NCBI GenBank assembly: GCA_013364255.1
Contig: CP054936.1
Coordinates: forward strand, 7,458,353-7,522,352
Source: Streptomyces seoulensis
GTDB lineage: Bacteria; Actinomycetota; Actinomycetes; Streptomycetales; Streptomycetaceae
DNA length: 64,000 nt
Direction of reading: 5' to 3'
Part shown: piece by piece, positions 1 through 9,220 of the stretch
How positions within the stretch are numbered: the stretch's first letter is position 1
How the letters are laid out: each line of letters opens with the position of its first letter
Notes under the pieces: model-generated
What the model was told of the DNA's origin: nothing
The model's database searches: none
Seen by the model: the letters and a program-made list of their open reading frames with translations, nothing else
Program-made: the position numbers and the translations under genes

Positions 1-155
1 CCGGGCCCGCAGCCGATGTCCAGGACCTTCATGTGGGGCTTGAGCGAACCGAGCAGGTACGCCGCGGAGTTGGCGGCGGTGCGCCAGGTGTGCGAGCGCA
101 GCACGGACTCGTGGTGCCCGTGCGTGTAGACGGCGGTCTCCTGCTGCTCCGGCAT
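1..155 (-). CDS. Class I SAM-dependent methyltransferase, N-terminal fragment
   Basis: The reading frame begins at an ATG at 155 and runs off the left edge of the window, so only about 51 residues are visible. They contain the SAM-binding motif I segment VLDIGCGPG at the cut end, preceded by a helix rich in Ser and Ala, the usual start of small UbiE/COQ5-type methyltransferases. The substrate cannot be inferred. The 150 bases between this start and the next gene hold no other gene. They contain a short A/T-rich patch around 235-262 that is the likely promoter. Confidence 0.85.
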   Translation of the reverse strand, partial: MPEQQETAVYTHGHHESVLRSHTWRTAANSAAYLLGSLKPHMKVLDIGCGP

Positions 156-305
156 GGCGGTACCCCTTCTCGTCACCTGGCCCCGCCGGGACCGACGGCC
201 CCGGGCGATGACGTCCACGGTACGCGCGTGCGCCGAATAATGAGACTCACGTTTCACGATACGGACTGACGAGGCGTCAGAGTGCGTCTCCGCGCGGGCA
301 GTCGG

Positions 306-1799
306 TCAGTGGTGGGGGAGCGGCCGGTACACCGTCAGCGCCTCGGGCAGCTTCTCCAGCCACACCTCGTCGTCGACCTCCGTCACCTCGCCGTCGTAGG
401 CGAGAAGGGTGCCGGGGGCGACGCCGGCCAGGTGCAGCCGGCGCACCTGGACCGCCGCGTGGGCCGGGGAACGGGTGAGCGGGCCCGCGATCGCCGCGGA
501 CAGCAGCCGCAGCGCCGGCCGGCGGCCGCCGTGCACCACCCGCACGTCGAGCACCCCGTCCGCCAGGTCCAGCCGGCGGCCCGGGGCGAGCCCCATGCGG
601 TGATACGTGCCGTTGCCCGCGAACAGCAGCCACATCGGGCGGCACCGCCCCTGGAACTCCGCCTGCAGCGGATGCCGGTCGGCGCGCAGCACCCGCAGCG
701 CCGCCAGCACCCCGGCCGGCCAGCCGCCGATCCGCTCCGACCAGCGTTCCCGCTCCCGCACCAGCTCCGGGTACACGCCCAGGCTGAAGGTGTTCAGGAA
801 GATGCCCCGCTTGCGGCCCGAGCCGAAGCTGCCCACGTCCACCCGGACGCCGTCGCCCCGCTCCAGCGCCCGCGCCAGGGTGCGCGCGTCCTCCACGCCC
901 AGGTCGTAGGCGAAGTGGTTGAGCGTGCCGCCCGGCAGCACCGCGAGCGGCAGCCCGTGGCGCATGGCGGTCTCGGCGGCGGTGTTCACGGTGCCGTCGC
1001 CGCCGCACACCCCGAGCACCCGCGCCCGGCCCGCCGCCTTCTCCAGCTCGGCCGCCACGTCGTCCGGCGCGCACTCGACGACCTCCGCCTTCGGCAGCGC
1101 GTCGCGCAGCGCCCGGGCGCGGTCGGCGGTGCCGGAGGCGGTGTTGGCCACCAGCACCAGGCCCTCGCCCTCGGTCAGCGCCGGCAGCTCGGCCCGCGGC
1201 CGGGCCGGCGGGGCGCTCCCGGCCCGCGTGGGCACCAGGGCCCGGACGGCGAACGCGGCGCCCGCGCCGAGCGCCGCGCCCGCCAGGACGTCGCTCGGGA
1301 AGTGCACGCCGGTGTACACCCGGGACAGCGCCACCGAGAAGGCCACCGGGGCGACCGCCGCGCCCCAGGCCGGGGACTCCAGGGCGACCCCGGTCGCGAA
1401 CGCGGCGGCGGAGGCCGCGTGCCCGGACGGGAAGGAGGTGGTGATGGGCTGCCGCCCCAGCCGGCGCACTATCGGCACCGGGTCCAGCGTGGGACGCGCG
1501 CGGCGCACCGAGCGCTTGCCGATGGTGTTGATGGTCAGGGAGGCCAGGGACAGGGAGGCCAGGCCCCGGGTCGCGGCGCGGCGGGCGCGGGGGGTGCGGC
1601 TCGCCGCGATCGCCGCGGCGGCGGCGAACCACAGCACGCCGTGGTTGGCGCTGCGGCTCAGCCGCGGCAGTACCGGCTCGGCGCCGGGCCAGTTCCGCTC
1701 GGCCGCCACTTGGAACAGCCGGCTGTCCAGGGCGAGCAGCCGCTTCAGGGCGCTGTGGGCGCCGGTCTTCGGGACGGTGAGGTCGACGTCTGGGCTCAT
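306..1799 (-). CDS. Bifunctional PAP2 phosphatase / diacylglycerol kinase-type protein
   Basis: A 497-residue fusion. The first half (about residues 50-190) is a membrane PAP2 phosphatase: the K-x6-RP motif lies around 95-103, SGH at 125-127, and R-x5-H-x3-D around 160-170. The second half (from about 212) is a DAGK catalytic domain with GGDGT at 266-270 and PGGT at 289-292. Known members of such fusions act on lipid phosphates and phosphorylate a lipid or sphingoid base at the membrane; the substrate here is unknown. The frame is open further upstream, but ATG at 1799 fits the family N-terminus, and the divergent ABC-F gene starts 124 bases away. Confidence 0.88.
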   Translation of the reverse strand: MSPDVDLTVPKTGAHSALKRLLALDSRLFQVAAERNWPGAEPVLPRLSRSANHGVLWFAAAAAIAASRTPRARRAATRGLASLSLASLTINTIGKRSVRRARPTLDPVPIVRRLGRQPITTSFPSGHAASAAAFATGVALESPAWGAAVAPVAFSVALSRVYTGVHFPSDVLAGAALGAGAAFAVRALVPTRAGSAPPARPRAELPALTEGEGLVLVANTASGTADRARALRDALPKAEVVECAPDDVAAELEKAAGRARVLGVCGGDGTVNTAAETAMRHGLPLAVLPGGTLNHFAYDLGVEDARTLARALERGDGVRVDVGSFGSGRKRGIFLNTFSLGVYPELVRERERWSERIGGWPAGVLAALRVLRADRHPLQAEFQGRCRPMWLLFAGNGTYHRMGLAPGRRLDLADGVLDVRVVHGGRRPALRLLSAAIAGPLTRSPAHAAVQVRRLHLAGVAPGTLLAYDGEVTEVDDEVWLEKLPEALTVYRPLPHH

Positions 1800-1923
1800 A
1801 CAGCCACCGCTACCCGCAAGCGACGGTTTCTTGTGCACCCGGCCCGCGCCTCGCCGCCAAGGTGCGACGTCCCCCGGATATGCGTTTGCCCGCGGGGCGC
1901 GGTGGCCAGCAGAATGCCTGGAC

Positions 1924-3543
<1,620 letters not shown>

Positions 3544-3592
3544 CCGCGCCGCCCACGCCCCCGGGGCGCACGCGGTCATGTGCGGTCGTACG

Positions 3593-3633
3593 CGGCGGGG
3601 CGCGCCACCGGGCTCCGGTGGCGCGCCCCGCCG
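3593..3633. terminator. Bidirectional hairpin terminator
   Basis: Perfect 19-base inverted repeat (3593-3611 and 3615-3633) with a 3-base loop, between the convergent ABC-F and eRF1-like genes. There is no long T run, as is common for Streptomyces terminators. Confidence 0.8.
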
Positions 3634-3639
3634 GGCGTC

Positions 3640-4758
3640 TCACTTCCAGCGCAGGATCGCGCCCAGGCCGCCGGCCGGCGCGTCCCCGCCGGTCGCCGAA
3701 CCGGCCGGGGCCAGCGACAGCGCCGCCGCGTCCGTGGTGACCGCGGACCGGATCAGGGCGTCGTCGGCGCGCGCCGGCCAGGAGTGCTGCTCGCCGAGGA
3801 TCTTCAGATCCGTACGCCGCACCGCCACCTGGTCCGGGTCCTCGCCGATCCACACCTCACGGTGCGCGTCGGCCCCGTCCGGGCTGATCAGAAGTTCCTG
3901 GAGCCGGTGCTCGCGGGCCGCCTCGACCAGCGCGGGCACCCCCTCCACGGCCCCGGAGCGGCCCTCGCCGTCGGGGGCCCGGGCCGCCCGGAACCGGTCC
4001 AGCTCGCCGTCGATCCGCTGCCGTACGTGCTCGGTCCTGATCCGCTCCACGTCCTCGTCCAGCAGCCGGCTGCCGGCGCCGTGGACGGCCTCCGCGACCT
4101 GGTCGTGCAGCCGCTTGGGCAGACGCGCGCGCACCTCGCCGCGCTCCCGGTCGTCGCCGACCATGATCAGCAGGTCGGCGCCCGTCTCCTCCTGGCAGAC
4201 GCTGAGCGCGTCGGCGATCTCCGCGGCGTTGTGCTCCCAGGTGTTCTCCACCTTCAGCTGGAAGTGCCGCTCGGACCAGTCGGCGCTGCTGGTGCGGTGG
4301 ATCGGCCACTGCCGGCCGACGACCGTGCCGGCCTGCTCCCGGCCCAGCGCGCTGCGCAGCTCGAAGTCCGCGCCCTTGCGGTCGACGTACGCCACGATCG
4401 CGACCGGGTCCTCGCCCGCCAGTTCCAGCAACGGTCCCACCCGGGGCAGCGGCGCCCATTCGGCCCAGCTGTCACCCAGCGGAGGGCGGGTCAGCCGCGG
4501 GTCGAGGACCACCCGGCCGGCCCGCGCGAACAGGGCCCGCCCGTGCGGGTCGGGGGAGTGGCGCATCTCCTCGATCGCGCTCTGAACGGCCCGGCAGGTG
4601 GCCTCGTCCGCGCCCTGCCGGGCCAGCTCGCGGGCCATCGCCTGGGCGGTCAGCCGCAGTTCGTGGGCGGTGTCCTCCGTGTGCCGGGAAGTGTCGACGT
4701 ACACGGAGGCCCACGGGCCCGGGTGTTCGTACAGTGGATTCAGAAAGGCGAGATCCAT
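3640..4758 (-). CDS. baeRF2-type eRF1/Vms1-like protein (Rv2629-like)
   Basis: A 372-residue protein resembling the bacterial/archaeal eRF1-related family (Rv2629 type, baeRF2 domain). The middle part has a VEN-W-HNA-EIA pattern and the LLIMVGDDRERGEV strand typical of the eRF1 domain 2 fold. The C-terminal part has an L7Ae-like segment with EHRLQELLISPDG. Family members are proposed to act on stalled ribosomes or in hibernation and stress, but the activity is not established. ATG at 4758 is preceded by a GGGAGGGAG ribosome binding site. Upstream, at 4803-4827, lies a SigB-family promoter match. It is convergent with the ABC-F gene. Confidence 0.8.
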   Translation of the reverse strand: MDLAFLNPLYEHPGPWASVYVDTSRHTEDTAHELRLTAQAMARELARQGADEATCRAVQSAIEEMRHSPDPHGRALFARAGRVVLDPRLTRPPLGDSWAEWAPLPRVGPLLELAGEDPVAIVAYVDRKGADFELRSALGREQAGTVVGRQWPIHRTSSADWSERHFQLKVENTWEHNAAEIADALSVCQEETGADLLIMVGDDRERGEVRARLPKRLHDQVAEAVHGAGSRLLDEDVERIRTEHVRQRIDGELDRFRAARAPDGEGRSGAVEGVPALVEAAREHRLQELLISPDGADAHREVWIGEDPDQVAVRRTDLKILGEQHSWPARADDALIRSAVTTDAAALSLAPAGSATGGDAPAGGLGAILRWK

Positions 4759-4802
4759 GGCTCCCTCCCGGATGCCGTTCGGTGGTAGTGCACGCCGGGC
4801 GG

Positions 4803-4827
4803 GTACCCGGACCGCATGAACGAACAC
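4803..4827 (-). promoter_or_regulatory. Predicted SigB/F-type promoter of the eRF1-like gene
   Basis: Read on the minus strand: GTGTT, 14 bases, GGGTAC. This fits the Streptomyces SigB-family consensus GNNTT-N14-16-GGGTAC. It would start transcription about 35-40 bases before the eRF1-like start. The -10 is part of the palindrome GGGTACCC, so a weaker forward match (GTGGT at 4782-4786, 14 bases, GGGTAC at 4801-4806) points at the divergent DUF6158 gene. Confidence 0.6.
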
Positions 4828-5097
4828 GACGAGCGGGGCGACACCATGACCGGAGTGGACCCGGGCCGGCTGGACGACCAGCAGCTGATGAAAGAGCTGG
4901 AGACCATCCACCGCACGCGCCACGACACCCTGCTGTACGGCTCGAACGACGCGCTGCGCGCCCACAACGAGCGGATGGCGCAGCTGGAGGGCGAGTACCT
5001 GCGGCGCAATCCGCGCCGGCCGGTCGCCGCGGGCCGCACCCGTGAGGGCGCCCGGGAGCGCGGCGGCTGCGGGGAGACGGCGGCGCCCCGCGGCTGA
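4816..5097 (+). CDS. DUF6158 family small protein
   Basis: A 93-residue protein from ATG 4816, or 83 residues from ATG 4846. The core (GVDPGRLDDQQLMKELETIH followed by an HDTLLYG segment and an EYLRR motif) matches the actinobacterial DUF6158 family. It is small, charged and soluble, with no known function; homologues often sit among stress genes, as here. ATG 4846 is preceded by a GAGCGGGGCG stretch and would give the conserved N-terminus. ATG 4816 would lie almost at the transcription start if the forward SigB-type -10 at 4801 is used. Confidence 0.7.
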   Translation: MNEHDERGDTMTGVDPGRLDDQQLMKELETIHRTRHDTLLYGSNDALRAHNERMAQLEGEYLRRNPRRPVAAGRTREGARERGGCGETAAPRG

Positions 5098-5217
5098 CGG
5101 GAGGACCCCGCCCCGCGGCCGGGCGGGACCCGCTCGGCCCATGGTCGTGCCCGCCGGCGCGCTTCCTGCGGCGCGCCGACGGGCACTCGTCCGACCGGCC
5201 GGGTCACGGCACGCGGG

Positions 5218-5763
5218 TCACGACTTCCGGCTCTGGGCGAAGACATCGAGGAACGTCTCGCAGAACGCCTTCAGGTCGTCCGGCTTGCGGCTGGTGACCA
5301 GCTGGTTGGGGCCGTTGCCGCAGACCTTCACCTGTTCGTCCACCCAGGTGCCGCCGGCGTTGCGGATGTCGGTGCGCAGGCTCGGCCACGAGGTGAGCGT
5401 GCGGTCGCGTACGACGTCGGCCTCGACCAGCGTCCACGGCGCGTGGCAGATCGCGGCCACCGGCCGCCCCTGCTCGAAGAAGTCCTTCACGAAGGCGACG
5501 GCCTTCTCGTCGGTGCGCAGGAAGTCGGGGTTGGCCACCCCGCCCGGCAGGACGAGTCCGTCGAAGGAGTCGGCCGAGACCTCCCCGACGACCGCGTCGA
5601 CGGGGAACGTGTCCGCCTTGTCCAGGTGGTCGAACCCCTGGATCTCGCCGGACTGCGTGGACACCAGCACGGTCTCGTGCCCGGCGTCCTCGGCCGCCTT
5701 CCGGGGCTCGGTCAGCTCCACCTGCTCGACGCCCTCGGGCGCGGTCAGAAATGCGATGCGCAT
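5218..5763 (-). CDS. DJ-1/PfpI family type 1 glutamine amidotransferase-like protein
   Basis: A 181-residue single-domain protein of the DJ-1/PfpI fold. The nucleophile elbow is AAICHAPW, with the cysteine followed by His, as in the YhbO/PfpI stress subgroup. The conserved early Glu region reads GVEQVELTEPRKA, and the C-terminus carries a DVFAQS ending. YhbO/PfpI proteins are described as general stress or deglycase/chaperone-like proteins; the biochemical role is debated. ATG at 5763 gives the family N-terminus MRIAFLTAPEG. Confidence 0.88.
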   Translation of the reverse strand: MRIAFLTAPEGVEQVELTEPRKAAEDAGHETVLVSTQSGEIQGFDHLDKADTFPVDAVVGEVSADSFDGLVLPGGVANPDFLRTDEKAVAFVKDFFEQGRPVAAICHAPWTLVEADVVRDRTLTSWPSLRTDIRNAGGTWVDEQVKVCGNGPNQLVTSRKPDDLKAFCETFLDVFAQSRKS

Positions 5764-5789
5764 GATGTTTCGGAATCCTTTCGTTCACG

Positions 5790-5815
5790 CGCCGGGGACG
5801 GCTCGCTCCCCGGCG
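5790..5815 (-). terminator. Hairpin between CBS and PfpI genes
   Basis: Inverted repeat of 9 bases (5790-5798 and 5807-5815) with an 8-base loop, just past the stop of the CBS gene and before the PfpI start. It probably ends the DUF2795-CBS transcript. Confidence 0.55.
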
Positions 5816-5841
5816 GTTCGTTCATCGGGCGGGGACTCGTC

Positions 5842-6255
5842 TCACCGAGCCGAGTCGGCCGAGTCCGCCTCCCAGGCGTCGGCGAGGTCGCTCAGGCTCA
5901 CCATGCCGACCGGCAGGCCGTCCTCGACGACCGGCAGCCGGCGCACGGCGTGCTCGCGCATCAGCGCGGCGGCCGCCCCCAGCGGGTCGTGGGGGCCCAC
6001 CACCAGCGGATCGGGCGTGCACACGGCCCGCGCGCTCACCGTCTGCGGGTCCAGGCCCTCGGCCACCGCCCGCACCGCGATGTCGCGGTCGGTGAGCACG
6101 CCGACGACCTCCTGCCCGTCGGCCACCACGACACCGCCGATGTCCTGGGCGCGCATCAGCCGGGCCGCCTCGACGAGCGAGGCGTCCGGCCGTACCGCGA
6201 CCACGCCCGGGGTCATCACGTCCCTGACGAGTTCAGCCCTCACGTCGGGCCCCAC
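5842..6255 (-). CDS. Tandem CBS domain protein
   Basis: About 137 residues forming one Bateman module of two CBS domains (roughly 12-70 and 78-130). Visible signatures are VRDVMTPGV at the start, GVLTDRDIAVRA in CBS 1 and GMVSLSDLAD in CBS 2. Such stand-alone modules bind adenine nucleotides and act as energy or redox sensors; the partner is unknown. The frame opens with GTG at 6255, preceded by GGAAAGG; a second GTG at 6243 would remove four residues. It lies 24 bases downstream of the DUF2795 gene and is probably transcribed with it. Confidence 0.85.
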   Translation of the reverse strand: MGPDVRAELVRDVMTPGVVAVRPDASLVEAARLMRAQDIGGVVVADGQEVVGVLTDRDIAVRAVAEGLDPQTVSARAVCTPDPLVVGPHDPLGAAAALMREHAVRRLPVVEDGLPVGMVSLSDLADAWEADSADSAR

Positions 6256-6279
6256 CTGCCTTTCCGTCCCCCGCGGGGA

Positions 6280-6681
6280 CTACGCGCGGTCCTCCCGCGA
6301 GGGCCGCTCGGTGTGGGTCAGTTCCTTCGCCAGTTCCTGGACGTTGGCGTACTGCGCCTTGCGCGGCAGCCGCTCCAGTGCCTCGGCGAGCGCGTCCGGC
6401 GCGTTCTTGCGCCGCAGGGTGCGGGCCAGTTCGGCCGGGCCCGCGGGGAACGCGGTACGGCCCAGACTGCGGGCCAGCTCCAGGCGCACCGTCTCCAGGG
6501 ACGCCCGTGAGTCGCCCGGCGCCACCGGTCCGCCCCACACCTGCGGGTCGTCCTCGGCGGTCGGCTCCGGGTCGTGCCACTCCTCGCTCCGCGTGGGGTG
6601 GCCGGACCTGAGCAGGCCCTGCAGTTCGTGCTTCATCTCGTCGTCACGGTGGACACTCAGCCGGTCGCTGCCTCGCTGCAT
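6280..6681 (-). CDS. DUF2795 domain protein
   Basis: A 133-residue protein with two short DUF2795-like repeats: one around LRSLGRTAFPAGPAELARTL and one toward the end with FPRKAQYANVQELAKEL-like spacing. DUF2795 is an unassigned small helical domain common in actinobacteria. ATG at 6681 is chosen because a strong TGGAGGGAGA ribosome binding site precedes it and a SigB-type promoter lies at 6720-6744. It is the first gene of a likely two-gene unit with the CBS gene. Confidence 0.75.
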   Translation of the reverse strand: MQRGSDRLSVHRDDEMKHELQGLLRSGHPTRSEEWHDPEPTAEDDPQVWGGPVAPGDSRASLETVRLELARSLGRTAFPAGPAELARTLRRKNAPDALAEALERLPRKAQYANVQELAKELTHTERPSREDRA

Positions 6682-6719
6682 GTCTCCCTCCACCTTCTCG
6701 CCTCGGGGGTGGCCACCGC

Positions 6720-6744
6720 GTACCCGTGCAGGCCGAGCCGACAC
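6720..6744 (-). promoter_or_regulatory. Predicted SigB/F-type promoter of DUF2795-CBS unit
   Basis: On the minus strand: GTGTC, exactly 14 bases, GGGTAC. It differs from the GNNTT consensus only at the last -35 base and has the same spacing as the promoter at 4803-4827. Predicted transcription start is about 6710, 30 bases before the DUF2795 start. Confidence 0.6.
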
Positions 6745-6938
6745 GAGCGGAAGAAAGCGGAAGAAGCGTGTTTGCCTCCGGGCGGGATGGGCAGGCGCAC
6801 ACGCAGTGCTTCGGACCGGAGGCACGTCCGTGGGAGCGGCGCGGCAGGCCGCACACGCGACGCGCCCCTCCGGAACCGCGTCCGCGCTCCCTCGGTGACC
6901 GTCCATCCTCCAGCACTCCGAGGGAGTTGCGACCCACC

Positions 6939-7733
6939 ATGGACATGCGAACGAGTGCGGCGCGCCACCCGCACGACGACGCACCCGAGACCGCCGAGGC
7001 ATTCTCCCGGCTGGCGAAGCTGCCTCCGGGCCCGCGGCGGGACGCCCTGCGCGCGGAACTCGTGGAGGCCTGGCTGCCGATGGCCGACCGGCTGGCCGGC
7101 CGGTTCCGCAACCGCGGCGAGAACCTCGACGACCTGCGGCAGATCGCCGCGCTCGGCCTGGTCAAGGCGGTCGACCGCTACGACCCCGAGCGCGGGCACG
7201 CCTTCGAGAGCTACGCGGTGCCCACCATCACCGGCGAGATCAAACGGCACTTCCGCGACCACATGTGGACGCTGCACGTGCCGCGCCGGGTGCAGGACCT
7301 GCGCAACCGGGTGCGCGCCGCCGACCAGGACCTCGCCCGGACCATCCCGGGCCGCAGGCCCACCGTCGCCGAGATCGCCGCGCACGCGCAGCTGAGCGAG
7401 GACGACGTACGGACCGGTCAGGAGGCGCTGGAGAGCTTCACCGCGCTCTCCCTCGACGCGGAGCTGCCGGGCAGCGCGGACGGCTACTCCCTCAGCGACT
7501 CGCTGGGCTCGCCGGACGCGGCGCTGGACACGGTCGTGGACCGCGAGGCCGTCAAACCGCGGCTGGCGGCGCTGCCGGAACGCGAGCGCGCCATCCTCTA
7601 CATGCGGTTCTTCGACGACATGACGCAGAGCCGGATCGCCGAGGAACTGGGCATCTCCCAGATGCACGTCTCCCGCCTGATCACCCGCTGCTGCGACCGC
7701 CTGCGCGAACAGGTACTGCGGGACGCGGCGTAG
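6939..7733 (+). CDS. SigB/SigF/SigG-family RNA polymerase sigma factor
   Basis: A 264-residue group 3 sigma factor. Region 2 includes RQIAALGLVKAVDRYDPERG, the -10 recognition helix region. Region 3 includes VPRRVQDLRNRVRAA, and region 4 contains the HTH SRIAEELGISQMHVSRLI. The pattern is that of the Streptomyces SigB/F/H stress and differentiation sigmas. No anti-sigma kinase (RsbW type) or antagonist is adjacent. ATG at 6939 is followed closely by a second ATG at 6945. Two SigB-type promoters in the block just upstream make autogenous or local control plausible. A hairpin follows the stop. Confidence 0.9.
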   Translation: MDMRTSAARHPHDDAPETAEAFSRLAKLPPGPRRDALRAELVEAWLPMADRLAGRFRNRGENLDDLRQIAALGLVKAVDRYDPERGHAFESYAVPTITGEIKRHFRDHMWTLHVPRRVQDLRNRVRAADQDLARTIPGRRPTVAEIAAHAQLSEDDVRTGQEALESFTALSLDAELPGSADGYSLSDSLGSPDAALDTVVDREAVKPRLAALPERERAILYMRFFDDMTQSRIAEELGISQMHVSRLITRCCDRLREQVLRDAA

Positions 7734-7760
7734 CCCTGCCGGACGGAGCGGGGCGCCGGC

Positions 7761-7794
7761 CCTCCGGTCCGCCCGGAACTCGGCGGGCCGGAGG
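7761..7794 (+). terminator. Terminator after the sigma factor gene
   Basis: Inverted repeat of 13 bases (7761-7773 and 7782-7794, one G-T pair) with an 8-base loop, 27 bases past the stop. Confidence 0.6.
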
Positions 7795-7985
7795 CGTCGC
7801 GTTCTGCCCGGGGGGCGGACCGGCCGTCGCTGAGGGCCTTGCGGTCGCGTGGGCGTCACCCGATAGGTCGTCGGTGTCCCGCCAATGGGGCTCGGCCGCG
7901 CGCGGAGCGTGGGATCAGGGGCTGTCATGGCTACGGAGGGCACGAACGCCGTGCCGCCCGCGCCGCCGGTCCGAGGAGCCCAGCC

Positions 7986-8906
7986 ATGCGCCGAACCAGC
8001 CCCCGCGCCCTGTCCGCCGTCGTCCTGGCCGGCCTCATAGCGGGCTCCGCCGCGACGACCGCGTACGCGATCCCGGCGACCGGGGCCCCACCCCGCACGG
8101 ACGCCCTCCGCCAGAACTCCGGCCCACCCGGCGCCGTAGCGCTCCGGCGGAAGTCCGGCCCCACCGCCGCAGTGGCGCTCCGGCAGGCGCACGGTCCGTT
8201 CGGTGCCACGGCTCCGCGCGTCGGCTGTGCGCCGGGCGGCGAGCTCTCGGCCGCCACTCCGCTCGCCGCGCACGGCGCCGTGTCCGGTTCCTGTCCGGCC
8301 GCCGCGGGGGACGGCGCCGACCGGGAGCGTGCCGCCGCGCAGCGGGCCGCGCCCGGCGACTCGGGCGGCGACACCGCCGACGGCGCCGTCCAGGGCCTCG
8401 CGCCGGACTCGTCCCAGGACGCGCCCGAGGATCTGTCCCAGGACCCGATCCTGCGGGACGCCCTCGCCAACGACCCCGCCCGCCAGGGCTCCGCCGCCCG
8501 CGACGACTCCGCGACCGACCCGAGCCGCGCTCCCGCCGCGACCCCGACCCGCGCCCCCGCGCCCACTCCCTCACGTACGGCCGCCCCGGCCACCTCCGGC
8601 CCGGCCACACCCGCCCCGGCCGCGTCCGATCCGGTCGGCGGCCGGCCCACCCGGGCGCCCTCCCGTCCTCCGGGCCGCGACGACGGGGACGGCGCCGCCT
8701 CCCAGGACCACGGCTGGGGACGCGACTGCGAGGACGCGGGCGGCAGAGCCTGCAATGGGTCCGCGTCCCAGCACGGCGTGCAGGCCGGGACCGGCGGCTC
8801 GTTCACCGCGTCCCTGCCCGCACTGATCGGCGGCTTCGCGCTCATCGCGGTGTCCCTGTGCGGCGCGGCGCACCGCCTGTGGCGCCGGCGCGGGGCGGAC
8901 GACTGA
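7986..8906 (+). CDS. Secreted, membrane-anchored Pro/Thr/Ala-rich protein
   Basis: A 306-residue protein with a signal peptide (about 1-29, ending TTAYA) and a C-terminal hydrophobic helix (about 275-296) followed by HRLWRRRGADD, so probably anchored with the bulk outside. The N-terminal third has three near repeats of the form ALR-x-x-SGP. The middle is low-complexity, with many S/T-P steps. A cluster with three Cys (DCEDAGGRACNG) precedes the anchor. There is no LPXTG motif before the helix, so sortase attachment is not supported. Function unknown; wall-spanning or surface role inferred. Confidence 0.7.
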   Translation: MRRTSPRALSAVVLAGLIAGSAATTAYAIPATGAPPRTDALRQNSGPPGAVALRRKSGPTAAVALRQAHGPFGATAPRVGCAPGGELSAATPLAAHGAVSGSCPAAAGDGADRERAAAQRAAPGDSGGDTADGAVQGLAPDSSQDAPEDLSQDPILRDALANDPARQGSAARDDSATDPSRAPAATPTRAPAPTPSRTAAPATSGPATPAPAASDPVGGRPTRAPSRPPGRDDGDGAASQDHGWGRDCEDAGGRACNGSASQHGVQAGTGGSFTASLPALIGGFALIAVSLCGAAHRLWRRRGADD

Positions 8907-9220
8907 CCCGCCGGGGAACACCCGCGCACCCCGACGCCCGCCCAGGACGCGAACCCCCGGCCCCCGACGCCCCCGACCGCCTTCCCGTGGCCCCTGGGAC
9001 CCATGGGACGGCCCCCGGCGGGGTACCCGCACCGCCGAGGGCGCGGCGGCCCCGGCCGTACCGGCCCTCGCCGTACGGAAGCGACCGCCACCGGCGGACG
9101 GGTCCGCGAAGGACGCACCCGAGGGGGGCCGAGGCGGCCCGGGGGAACGCGCGTCCGCGCGGCGACCAGGCACCGCACCGGCGAACAGGACACGGCACCA
9201 GGGACTGCGCGGAGGTATCG
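8907..9220. other. Intergenic stretch without a recognised gene
   Basis: 314 bases, very C-rich. It contains a GGGTACCC palindrome near 9020 without a credible -35, and a GGAGG ribosome binding site at 9211 for the next gene. No coding frame with family resemblance is visible on either strand. Confidence 0.6.

Noticed and set aside
7986..8906. Sortase substrate (LPXTG protein)
   Set aside because: A C-terminal helix and basic tail are present, but no LPXTG or LAXTG motif precedes them.
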